Source: Dyadobacter jiangsuensis (GTDB lineage: Bacteria > Bacteroidota > Bacteroidia > Cytophagales > Spirosomataceae). From it: 64,000 nucleotides of DNA. Every line of letters begins with the position of its first letter. Position 1 is the stretch's first letter. The notes under the pieces were generated by a model. The model was not told the DNA's origin and searched no databases. It saw only the letters and a list, made by a program, of their open reading frames with translations. Location: NCBI RefSeq assembly GCF_003014695.1, contig NZ_PYAS01000003.1:434001-498000 (forward strand), in the 5' to 3' direction. Shown one piece after another: positions 54,676-62,184 of this stretch. Both the position numbers and the translations under genes were made by a program.

Positions 54676-56052
54676 TCAGCCGCTCACAAATCGCCAGCTA
54701 ATGCCGAGCTTCTTCATTTTGGAAACCAATGTAGGGGCAGGCATATTGAGTATTTCCGCCGCGCCGCCCTTGCCGGAAACTTTCCCGTTACTCTTCGCGA
54801 GGGCCGATAAGATCAGGTGTTTCTGGTTGTCGGTTTTCATCGGGTCGGGAAAGTTGACGTCTAAGCCTGTTGGGCCTTCCGGCAGGTCAAAGCACGATAT
54901 GGCATTCGACGGCGTCAGAATGATCTGCCTTTCAATGACATTTTCCAGCTCGCGGATATTGCCCGGCCATGGATACTTTTGCAGTTTGGCGAGGGCACCC
55001 GGTTCGATTTTTTTCGGCAGGTTTTGGGATAACCGGGCATGCTTTTTCAAAAAGTAATCGGCTAACTCCTGGATATCGTCTACCCGTTCCCGCAGCGGAG
55101 GCAGGGTGATGGCGAACACGTTGATCCGGTAATACAGGTCAATGCGGAATTTTCCGGCGCCGACCTCTTTGTAGAGATTGCGGTTTGTGGCTGCGATAAT
55201 GCGAATGTCGAGTTTGATCGTGCTGCGGCCGCCAATGCGTTCGAGCTCTTTCTCCTGGATAACGCGCAGCAGCTTGGTCTGCGTTTCGAGGGGCATTTCG
55301 CCGATTTCGTCCAGGAATATACTGCCGCCCTGGGCTTGCTCAAATTTGCCGATCCGCCTATCCGATGCGCCTGAGAATGCCCCTTTTTCGTGCCCGAAAA
55401 GTTCGGATTCAATGAGGCCGGGTGGAATAGCGGCGCAGTTGACTTTGATGAGCGGCTTGTGTTTTCGCCTCGAAATCTGGTGAATGGCCTTTGCTATGCC
55501 CTCTTTTCCCACGCCGGTTTCGCCCAATATCAGCACGGTAGTGTCCAAAGGAGCCACCTGGCTTACCAGTTCGAGCGCTTGCAGCAGTTTGTCGCTCGAC
55601 CCGATGATTTCATTAAACTCCTTCGGCTTTCGCTGTCCCGCTGTTTCGGGCGGCTGCACGTGCAGGAGCGCTTGCCCGGTTGCGGACTGGTACCTGTAAA
55701 TAGCGATATCGAGCGCCACCAGGATGTCCTGTTTTTTGAAAGGTTTAACCAAAAAGCCGTCCGGCTTGGTCGTTTTGGCTGCATCCAGTGTCGCAGGGTC
55801 AGAATTGGCGGAAATATAGATGAAAGGGATTTTTGCCCGGGAGAGAACGGGTGCCAGGTCAATGCCGGTTTTGGGCCCTTTGAGAAATATATCCAGCAAT
55901 ACAATGTCGGGCCTGACGGTCGCCAGAAGGTCCAGCGCCGCGTCCACGGATTTGGCGATGCCGCAAACGGAATGCCCTGCACTTTCGAGGATCAGTTTCA
56001 GATCGTTCGCTTCGATGAACTGGTCTTCAACGATAAACACTTTCAAACCCAT
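54676..56052 (-). CDS. Sigma-54-dependent response regulator (receiver-AAA-HTH)
   Basis: 458 residues from the ATG at 56052; an in-frame ATG 14 codons upstream (56094) is possible. The receiver (1-120) has Asp54 in DIVLLDIFLKGP and Lys in FLVKPFKKQDI. The AAA domain has Walker A GETGVGKEG (about 177-185), the sigma-54 contact loop GAFSGA (about 224-229; the usual form is GAFTGA) and Walker B GGSIFLDEIGE. The C-terminal Fis-type HTH is KVSGKGGAAEILNMPAPTLV. It needs RpoN for its promoters. Likely receives phosphate from the convergent TPR kinase. It is divergent from a second sigma-54 activator without receiver. Confidence 0.92.
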   Translation of the reverse strand: MGLKVFIVEDQFIEANDLKLILESAGHSVCGIAKSVDAALDLLATVRPDIVLLDIFLKGPKTGIDLAPVLSRAKIPFIYISANSDPATLDAAKTTKPDGFLVKPFKKQDILVALDIAIYRYQSATGQALLHVQPPETAGQRKPKEFNEIIGSSDKLLQALELVSQVAPLDTTVLILGETGVGKEGIAKAIHQISRRKHKPLIKVNCAAIPPGLIESELFGHEKGAFSGASDRRIGKFEQAQGGSIFLDEIGEMPLETQTKLLRVIQEKELERIGGRSTIKLDIRIIAATNRNLYKEVGAGKFRIDLYYRINVFAITLPPLRERVDDIQELADYFLKKHARLSQNLPKKIEPGALAKLQKYPWPGNIRELENVIERQIILTPSNAISCFDLPEGPTGLDVNFPDPMKTDNQKHLILSALAKSNGKVSGKGGAAEILNMPAPTLVSKMKKLGISWRFVSG

Positions 56053-56143
56053 GTAGTCGCTTTTCTTGGGGGGAGATGTTTGACTAAAATACACAATTGG
56101 CGACAGTTTCTTTTCTAAATTGGGAGATTATCAGCCCGAAAAC

Positions 56144-57109
56144 ATGGAACACATTGAGTACCATCCGGAAATCATCGGCGCCACAACCGCCATGGTCAAG
56201 CTCCGGGAACTAGTTTCGCAGGTGGCACCGACGCCAAGTACTGTGCTGGTGCTGGGCGAAACGGGCACCGGAAAGGACCTTGTGGCGAAAGCCATTCACC
56301 AAAACTCGTTGCGGAAGAATGAATGGATGATTACCGTGAATTGCGCGGCACTGCCGCCCGATTTGATCGAAAGCGAATTGTTCGGGCATGAAAAAGGGAG
56401 CTTTACAGGCGCGACAGAACGCCGTATCGGTAAATGGGAGCTTGCTGAAAACGGTACCTTGTTTTTGGATGAAATAGGGGAGTTGCCGTTGGCTGTACAA
56501 GCCAAGCTGCTCAGGGCTTTGCAGGAAAGAGAGATCGAAAGAATAGGCGGAAACGAAGTCATCAGAACCGATGTACGCATCATAGCCGCTACCAGCAAGG
56601 ATCTTGCCGAGGAAGTGCGGCAGGGAAGGTTCAGAAGCGATCTGTTTTTCAGATTGAACGTGTTTCCAATCAGCATTCCGCCATTGCGGGAAAGGAAACA
56701 GGATATCCGGTTGCTAGCGGCCCATTTTTTGAAAAAACATGCCGTACGAAACGGACGGAAGGTACTGCGTATAGCAGGGAAAGTGATCAAGATACTGACG
56801 GCACACAGCTGGCACGGCAATGTGCGCGAGCTCGAAAATCTGATCGAACGAAGTGTGTTAATGACCCCGGGACCGGTGATCGATCAGGTTTTTCTGTCGC
56901 TGGAAGATCAAATCCTGGACTCGATTATGGTGGGTAACAGGGTTAAGACGATTGACGAAGTTGTCCGCGAGCATGTTTTACAGGTACTGAAACTGTGCGA
57001 CGGAAAAGTGGCCGGGCCCGGCGGAGCTGCGCAAGTGCTGCAAATGCCGCCCACGACCCTGCATTCGATTATTAAAAGGCTGGGCATCCAAAAAGTATAT
57101 GCCGAATAG
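56144..57109 (+). CDS. Sigma-54 activator lacking a receiver domain
   Basis: 321 residues from the ATG at 56144; a TTG start at 56120 is possible but adds only eight residues. Only the AAA domain and HTH are present. Walker A is GETGTGKD (38-45), the sigma-54 loop is GSFTGA (85-90; Ser in place of the first Ala of GAFTGA) and Walker B is GTLFLDEIGE. The C-terminal HTH is KVAGPGGAAQVLQMPPTTLH. PspF-type proteins of this layout are held in check by a partner protein rather than by phosphorylation; no such partner is seen nearby. It is divergent from the full-length sigma-54 regulator with 91 bases between starts. Confidence 0.9.
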   Translation: MEHIEYHPEIIGATTAMVKLRELVSQVAPTPSTVLVLGETGTGKDLVAKAIHQNSLRKNEWMITVNCAALPPDLIESELFGHEKGSFTGATERRIGKWELAENGTLFLDEIGELPLAVQAKLLRALQEREIERIGGNEVIRTDVRIIAATSKDLAEEVRQGRFRSDLFFRLNVFPISIPPLRERKQDIRLLAAHFLKKHAVRNGRKVLRIAGKVIKILTAHSWHGNVRELENLIERSVLMTPGPVIDQVFLSLEDQILDSIMVGNRVKTIDEVVREHVLQVLKLCDGKVAGPGGAAQVLQMPPTTLHSIIKRLGIQKVYAE

Positions 57110-57146
57110 TGTGATCCTGCGCACACTTTTTCTGTGATTCAGCTCC

Positions 57147-57178
57147 TTGGTCCCCGCGTGTGTTGATGGGTAAATTTG
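57147..57178 (+). promoter_or_regulatory. Promoter of the 2TM protein gene
   Basis: TTG at 57147-57149 and TAAATTTG at 57171-57178 are separated by 21 bases, a full match to the Bacteroidota -33/-7 consensus. The expected start of transcription near 57185 leaves a leader of about 25 bases to the ATG at 57210. This is the best promoter match in the window. Confidence 0.6.
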
Positions 57179-57209
57179 GTATTCTTCACCTATCCCCATC
57201 CACTTTTGT

Positions 57210-57431
57210 ATGACTAATCTTACGAACTGGGATGCGACAGCGAAAGAGAAGGCACGGAAGGGTTTTCGAATCCATTTGCTCGCCTTCGTGCTGGTCACAC
57301 CCGTAATCTGGCTTGTTTGGTACTTTACCGGTACGTCGTATCCATGGCCGTTGTGGTCGACCCCGGCATGGGCTGTCGGGCTGTTGTTTCACTACCTGGG
57401 CGTGTTTGTTTTCAGCAAGCGCACCAGCTGA
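57210..57431 (+). CDS. 2TM domain protein
   Basis: 73 residues with two TM helices (FRIHLLAFVLVTPVIWLVWYF, shortened here to its core LLAFVLVTPVIWLVW, and WAVGLLFHYLGVFVF) joined by a short loop with PWPLWSTP. The charged N-terminus (WDATAKEKARKGF) and layout match the small 2TM domain found in Bacteroidota, sometimes fused to LytTR or kinase domains. Function unknown. It has a strong promoter and a strong terminator of its own, so it is probably a single-gene unit. Confidence 0.8.
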   Translation: MTNLTNWDATAKEKARKGFRIHLLAFVLVTPVIWLVWYFTGTSYPWPLWSTPAWAVGLLFHYLGVFVFSKRTS

Positions 57432-57452
57432 TGCCGGGGTGCCCGTGTAACC

Positions 57453-57487
57453 AAAGAGCCCGGCCTGATTGTCAGGCCGGGCTCTTT
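57453..57487. terminator. Strong bidirectional hairpin terminator
   Basis: AAAGAGCCCGGCCTGA (57453-57468) pairs perfectly with TCAGGCCGGGCTCTTT (57472-57487) around a 3-base loop, with A and T runs on both sides. It lies between the 2TM gene and the convergent DJ-1 family gene. Confidence 0.92.
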
Positions 57488-57502
57488 TCACTTTGGTCCC
57501 AC

Positions 57503-58315
57503 TCAACGTTTGGTAACGCCGGATTCTTTTGTGAGCCAGCTTTCGACGGCCTTTGAAAAATCGGCCACGTCGATCGGATGCCGGCTGGTAATGATATTCC
57601 CGTCGGTCACCACGGGCACGTCGCTCACAATCCCGCCGGCGTTGGTAAGGTCGGTTTGAATGTTCCAGTATCCCGTCAGTTTCCGTCCTTTCAAAATATC
57701 GGCCGACGCAAGTACTACCGGGGCGTGGCAGATCGCCGCAATCAGTTTGCCCGATTGGTTGAACTCCCTGATGTAGCGGAGCACGTCCTTGTCGTACCGC
57801 AGGTTGTCGGGGTTCCAGGCCCCACCCGGAATAAATATCGCGTCGTATTCGTCGACTTTGATTTGATCAGCGGTCCGGTCGACTTTCACCCAACCCACCG
57901 GATTCAGGTATTGAATGGCCATTATGTGGTTTTTCGCCATCTCGGGCGTGCTAAGGCCGTATCTGGCCGGCGCCGGGTTGAACTTCGGCGCGACGATATC
58001 TACCTGTGCGCCGAGTTGCCGGAAATACCAAACCGGGCCCAGAAGCTCTATTTCTTCGAAGCCGTCGGCGGCTAGCACAGCCATTTTTTTGCCTTTTAAC
58101 ACCGTTTTATTTTTAATCGGTGTGAAGAAAAAGGCTTTCAGTGCTTCGTTGCCCGGTGCATTCAGTAATTGCGAAACGGGCATGGAAGATACTGCCGCGT
58201 TGGACGATAGCTGGTTGATCACTTCGAGCTCGTGCGCGCTGCCCGACTGGGCGCTCGCTTGCATGAAGCCGAGCGGAAGCGCCAGGCTCCCCAGTAATAG
58301 CATGTTCTTTTTCAT
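57503..58315 (-). CDS. Exported DJ-1/PfpI family protein
   Basis: 270 residues. Signal peptide MKKNMLLLGSLALPLGFMQASA. After a 60-residue linker the DJ-1/PfpI core begins with KMAVLAADGFEEIELLGP, carrying the family Glu, and continues to DAIFIPGGAWNPDNL and the nucleophile elbow LIAAICHAPVVLASADIL with Cys followed by His. It ends with VVTDGNIITSRHPIDVADFS, typical of the YhbO/PfpI branch. Cytoplasmic relatives are glyoxalase, deglycase or protease-like; export to the periplasm is less common. It starts 40 bases after the stop of the double-ABM gene, so the two may form an operon. Confidence 0.88.
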   Translation of the reverse strand: MKKNMLLLGSLALPLGFMQASAQSGSAHELEVINQLSSNAAVSSMPVSQLLNAPGNEALKAFFFTPIKNKTVLKGKKMAVLAADGFEEIELLGPVWYFRQLGAQVDIVAPKFNPAPARYGLSTPEMAKNHIMAIQYLNPVGWVKVDRTADQIKVDEYDAIFIPGGAWNPDNLRYDKDVLRYIREFNQSGKLIAAICHAPVVLASADILKGRKLTGYWNIQTDLTNAGGIVSDVPVVTDGNIITSRHPIDVADFSKAVESWLTKESGVTKR

Positions 58316-58355
58316 TGCGTTGACATTTGGTTAAGGTATTGGTTGGGAAAGTTGG

Positions 58356-59066
58356 CTACTCCCGCGTCAGCGGCGCGATTTCCACCAGGTTATGCAGTCC
58401 ATTTTGGAATGGCGGCTGCTTTACATTCGATTCGAGGTATTCGATCACGGGTTTGACGGGCGGGAAGTTGAGGTGGTATTGAAACGCGTCCCTGCTCCTG
58501 AATTTTTCGTATGTGACGAACTGTGTACCGTCCCCTTCGATTTCGGATAGCTGGTAGGTTACTACGCCTGCTTCGCCGCGGAACTTCGGCATGGCAATGT
58601 GGTAAGTGTCCTTAAACTGCTGCTGTGTGCCGGCGCGCGCATCTACAAACAGCATGACCGTCAGCGGCTGGTCTTTGCTGTCTGGCGCTGCCCGCCACTG
58701 TTTTTTGGTCAGAGGTTCCAAGTCTGTGAGATGGTAAGCTTTCGGAGGCTCGGTGAGTGCGGTTTGCAGCAATGCTTGCAGTGCTTTGCTTTGCCGGCTT
58801 CCGGCGAATTTTTCCAGCTCCTTGGCACTGCTCCATCGTTCGATCAGCCAGAGCACCGAGGGTTTGTTTTCCTCCTGGTATGCTTCGGCCATCATGTTTC
58901 CCTCCAATCGGATCGCGGTGGAAACGATTTCGGTCAATGCTGCTCTGAATTCGGCGTCGTGGCCTTGTTTTACGTCGTACCGGGTAAGCCGCGCGACCAC
59001 CGGCTTATCTGCATTACCGGCTACTCCGGCTAACAGGCAGATGACCGTCAGGATGATTTTGCCCAT
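58356..59066 (-). CDS. Exported protein with two ABM (quinol monooxygenase-like) domains
   Basis: 236 residues from the ATG at 59066, which gives a signal peptide (MGKIILTVICLLAGVAGNA). Another in-frame ATG at 59111 adds 15 residues. Domain 1 (about 24-105) reads VARLTRYDVKQGHDAEFRAA and ends in the LWLIERWSSAKELEKF strand-helix of ABM monooxygenases. Domain 2 (about 135-230) has LTVMLFVDARAGTQQQF and VTYEKFRSRDAFQYHL. ABM proteins act as cofactor-free monooxygenases or bind small quinoid compounds. Export and the fused pair suggest an envelope role. Upstream of the exported DJ-1 gene and divergent from the nucleoside-hydrolase-like gene. Confidence 0.78.
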   Translation of the reverse strand: MGKIILTVICLLAGVAGNADKPVVARLTRYDVKQGHDAEFRAALTEIVSTAIRLEGNMMAEAYQEENKPSVLWLIERWSSAKELEKFAGSRQSKALQALLQTALTEPPKAYHLTDLEPLTKKQWRAAPDSKDQPLTVMLFVDARAGTQQQFKDTYHIAMPKFRGEAGVVTYQLSEIEGDGTQFVTYEKFRSRDAFQYHLNFPPVKPVIEYLESNVKQPPFQNGLHNLVEIAPLTRE

Positions 59067-59153
59067 ATCAGGTGATGTTAAGATGTGTTCTGATTTGCAC
59101 GATGCATTCATCGGGATACTCACCTCCTGAAAATGCGTCTGTGATTGATACTT

Positions 59154-59161
59154 CAAAATTA
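59154..59161 (-). promoter_or_regulatory. -7 element upstream of the double-ABM gene
   Basis: The minus strand reads TAATTTTG, a perfect TAnnTTTG, 88 bases before the ATG at 59066. A TTGG lies about 16 bases further upstream, slightly short of the usual spacing. Confidence 0.45.
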
Positions 59162-59303
59162 GGGGCAGCGCATAGGCCAATCGAAGGAGTTGAATCACAA
59201 AAAAAGTGTGATGGGAATCACGCATATTGCTTTTTCTAACCGGACTTTCTTATCTTTTACCTGTTTAACCTTCTCCCGGATTTTTACTAATCCTTCATTA
59301 CCC

Positions 59304-60341
59304 ATGCCGATACATAAACTGATTAACAGCTTGCAAATCACCGCTTGTTTGGCCCTGTTGCTGGGGTCTGCCGGTGTTTACGCCCAGGCGACGCAAATGC
59401 CGCTGACCATTACTCCGCGCACGAGGGTCATTATTGATAACGACCTCAGCGGCGACCCCGACGGCCTTTTTCAGGTGGCCCATGCGCTGATGTCGCCGTC
59501 TGCGGAAATCCGGGCGATCATCGGGTCGCATCTGAGTGTGAACGACGGCTTCGATCCTTCAAAAAAGCAGGCGGAGAATGCGGCTGCCAAAGCCAGGGAG
59601 CTCATCGGGATCGTGGGCGGTGGTAATGCTGTGCAGGTATTTGCCGGCTCCAATACGGCCATGCCGAACGACTCGACGCCCGTTAAGAATGCTGCCGTGG
59701 ATTTCATCATTGCCGAAGCGATGCGGACGGACACCAAGGCGCCTTTGTATGTGGTATGCGGGGCGGGGCTTACCGAAATAGCCTCGGCGTTGCTTACCGA
59801 GCCCCGGATCGCCGGTAAACTGACGCTGATCTGGATCGGCGGGCCGGAATACACAGACCTTGCTGTGCCGCCGCCGGGTTACTCCCATGTGGAATACAAC
59901 CTCAATATCGACAAGGCTGCCGCGCGGGCGGTTTTCAACCGGTCGGCCGTGCCAATCTGGCAAATTCCGAGAAATGCTTACCGGCAATGCCTGATGTCGT
60001 ACGCGCAACTGCTTTTGAAGGTGAAACCCCAGGGGCAACTCGGTGCGTACCTCTACCAGCAGATCGCGGGAATCCTTTCCAGGCTGCAACAATACGGACT
60101 GAAAGCCGCCGAAACCTACGTGATGGGGGATAGCCCGCTGGTATTGCTGACGGCTCTTCAGGCCCAGTTCGAGCCCGACCCTTCTTCCAGCGATTACGCC
60201 GCGAGGCCTGCGCCGCTGATTTCGCCCGACGGACAGTATCTGCACAATCACAAGGGCCGTATGATCCGCGTTTATACCCGGCTGGATACTTATCTGATGT
60301 TCGAGGATTTCTTCGCCAAACTGGAATTGCGCGGCCATTAG
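59304..60341 (+). CDS. Exported nucleoside hydrolase-like protein
   Basis: 345 residues from the ATG at 59304, which gives the signal peptide MPIHKLINSLQITACLALLL ending in AQ. The frame is open 38 codons upstream without a better start. The metal-binding motif is IIDNDLSGDPDGLFQ, a D-N-D...D-P-D variant of the D-x-D-x-G-x-D-D motif of inosine-uridine nucleoside hydrolases. Later family-like segments are LYVVCGAGLTEIASAL, LTLIWIGGPEY and a HVEYNLNIDKAAARAVF stretch. It may cleave N-glycosidic bonds in the envelope; the altered motif leaves activity open. Divergent from the double-ABM gene. Confidence 0.82.
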   Translation: MPIHKLINSLQITACLALLLGSAGVYAQATQMPLTITPRTRVIIDNDLSGDPDGLFQVAHALMSPSAEIRAIIGSHLSVNDGFDPSKKQAENAAAKARELIGIVGGGNAVQVFAGSNTAMPNDSTPVKNAAVDFIIAEAMRTDTKAPLYVVCGAGLTEIASALLTEPRIAGKLTLIWIGGPEYTDLAVPPPGYSHVEYNLNIDKAAARAVFNRSAVPIWQIPRNAYRQCLMSYAQLLLKVKPQGQLGAYLYQQIAGILSRLQQYGLKAAETYVMGDSPLVLLTALQAQFEPDPSSSDYAARPAPLISPDGQYLHNHKGRMIRVYTRLDTYLMFEDFFAKLELRGH

Positions 60342-60399
60342 CAGCGCGCAAAAGACTGTAATTTTTCCGGTAATATGCGGATGCTGGTAGATTGTGGAC

Positions 60400-60407
60400 T
60401 AGTTTTG
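60400..60407 (+). promoter_or_regulatory. -7 element of the STN-domain protein gene
   Basis: TAGTTTTG matches TAnnTTTG exactly and lies 17 bases before the ATG at 60425, which supports that start despite the long N-terminus it gives. Confidence 0.4.
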
Positions 60408-60424
60408 GGTTTTGATTCATCCAT

Positions 60425-62128
60425 ATGAATTGCCCGATATCTGCCAAGGCTGGAAATATCAAACTGACCAGGACCCTCATTACGATCATTAGAACCTGCT
60501 GGGCCTTCATCACCGGCGGTACCGGAAATGCGGGGGCTATTTGCTTCGTATTGTGCGCCTTGTCGCCGTTCACCGCGAGCGGGCAGCAATGGCTGGATAA
60601 GCCGGTCTCCGTGCAGGTAAAAAACGTTCCGGTCAAAGATGCATTATCTGCGATAGCTCAGCAGGGCGGGTTCCAGTTCTCTTACAGTGCCGATTTGATT
60701 CCCGGCGACAGCATTGTGAGCGTTTCGGCACACCGCCAACCCGCGCGAAAAGTGCTGCATTCGGTGCTGGGAGGCAGGTTTCAGTTTAAAGAGGCGGGCA
60801 GGTTCGTGATCATCCAGCGGGTGCGGGAAGAGCGGTACGGTTACATTACCGGTCGGGTGCTGGACGGTGAAAGCCGGCTGCCTGTTGATTATGCCAGTAT
60901 TTATTCCGAAAAGCATCTGGAAGCGGCCCTGTCTGATGACGAGGGGAAATTCCGGATGCGCGTCAGCAAATCATCGCTGCCCATCGCTTTGACTATCAGT
61001 AAGCTGGGTTACGCGGATACGGTCCTGTATATGTCCGACCTCGCCGTCGTACCCGACGTTTACATTCAACCGAAAGCGATTGAACTGGATACATTTGTCG
61101 TCCGCAAATCCGACGAATCGCGCTTTTGGCTGGCGCGGCTTTTTGTCTCGTCACGCTTGCGGGCGCACAGCCGGAACATCACCCGTTTTTTTGCGACAGC
61201 CCCGTTTCAAGTCGCGCTTACGCCCGGACTGAGTACGCACGGGAAACTGGCGTCGAAAGTGAGCAACAAGGTGTCGGTCAATATTTATGGCGGTTATAAT
61301 GGCGGCCTGGATGGCGTCGAAATCGGCGGACTGTTCAATATTTCGAAGGGCAATGCCCGGTATTTACAGGTGTCGACGACATTCAACCTGGTGACCGGCA
61401 ATTTCACCGGTGCCCAGCTAACCGGCCTGATCAACCAGGTATCGGGCGAGGTGAGAGGCGTCCAGGCAAGCGTTTTGAACAATACAGCCTGGAAAACGAC
61501 TAACGGCGTGCAGCTGACAGCGCTGATCAATGTAAGCCTGGGTGGTATGCGGGGCTTGCAGCTGGGTGGTTTCAACTATGCGCGGCGCTTGCAGGGCGTG
61601 CAAATAGGGCTGGTTAATGTCGCCGACACTTCTTCGGGGTTTAGTTTCGGGTTGATCAACTTTGTCAGAAAGGGCAGCGGCTCCATTTCGCTGTCGTCCT
61701 CCGAGATCGCGCCTGCGTCGCTGGAATGGCGATCAGGAAACCGGCATTTGTACAACTTTCTGGCCTTTGGTATAGGATCCGCCGCGTTCGGGACACGGCC
61801 TGTGGCAGGTTTCGGATATGGACATGATTTCCACCTCAACCGGGCGCTCAAAATGGAAACCCAGCTGTCGGCGATTAAGGTTTTTACCTCCGATAAAAGC
61901 AATGCATTCTTCATCCCCAGGTTCCAGAGCAGCCTGGTTATTCGCTTCGGAAATCACTTCTCATGCTTTCTGGGTCCGGCAGTTTCACTGGCAAACCGTC
62001 CGAAATTATCGATGCTCGCCGGTGAACAGGCATCGCTCAGCCCGGGATTTGCCCGGTTCAATGCCGGTGGGAACCGGCTTGGCTGGGTAGGAGGTAATGC
62101 AGGTATTCGTTGGCATTACAGGGAATAG
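60425..62128 (+). CDS. STN and carboxypeptidase-regulatory domain protein with GxQxxxLxN repeats, no TonB barrel
   Basis: 567 residues. Long leader with the hydrophobic segment AICFVLCALSPFTASG. STN domain at about 60-135 (VSVQVKNVPVKDALSAIAQQ). A carboxypeptidase-D regulatory-like domain follows at about 139-215 (YITGRVLDGESRLPVDYASI). Both are the usual N-terminal parts of signalling SusC receptors, but no TonB plug or large barrel follows. Instead residues 296-415 hold about five to six units of roughly 22 residues (GVQLTALINVSLGG, GVQIGLVNVADTSSG). The last 150 residues look like a small barrel (FQSSLVIRFGNHFSCFLG). It may be an outer-membrane protein that signals without transport. Convergent with the second SusD gene. 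Confidence 0.72.
   Translation: MNCPISAKAGNIKLTRTLITIIRTCWAFITGGTGNAGAICFVLCALSPFTASGQQWLDKPVSVQVKNVPVKDALSAIAQQGGFQFSYSADLIPGDSIVSVSAHRQPARKVLHSVLGGRFQFKEAGRFVIIQRVREERYGYITGRVLDGESRLPVDYASIYSEKHLEAALSDDEGKFRMRVSKSSLPIALTISKLGYADTVLYMSDLAVVPDVYIQPKAIELDTFVVRKSDESRFWLARLFVSSRLRAHSRNITRFFATAPFQVALTPGLSTHGKLASKVSNKVSVNIYGGYNGGLDGVEIGGLFNISKGNARYLQVSTTFNLVTGNFTGAQLTGLINQVSGEVRGVQASVLNNTAWKTTNGVQLTALINVSLGGMRGLQLGGFNYARRLQGVQIGLVNVADTSSGFSFGLINFVRKGSGSISLSSSEIAPASLEWRSGNRHLYNFLAFGIGSAAFGTRPVAGFGYGHDFHLNRALKMETQLSAIKVFTSDKSNAFFIPRFQSSLVIRFGNHFSCFLGPAVSLANRPKLSMLAGEQASLSPGFARFNAGGNRLGWVGGNAGIRWHYRE
61315..61665 (+). repeat. GVQ/GLIN-type protein repeat region
   Basis: About five to six degenerate units near 22 residues each, with core G-x-Q-(L/I)-x-x-L-x-N followed by a short polar loop. 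Examples are GVEIGGLFNISKG, GAQLTGLINQVSG, GVQASVLNN and GVQIGLVNVAD. The regular spacing suggests a beta-solenoid or a stack of membrane strands. Confidence 0.6.
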
Positions 62129-62145
62129 GGAAAGCAATAATTTTG

Positions 62146-62178
62146 ACAGACCCGCCCTTAAATGCAGGACGGGTCTGT
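62146..62178. terminator. Hairpin between convergent genes, probable terminator
   Basis: ACAGACCCG (62146-62154) pairs with CGGGTCTGT (62170-62178) across a 15-base loop that can extend the stem with CC and GG. No strong U-run follows on either strand, so it is weaker than the other terminators here. It is placed between the STN gene stop and the SusD gene stop. Confidence 0.55.
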
Positions 62179-62184
62179 ATCCCC

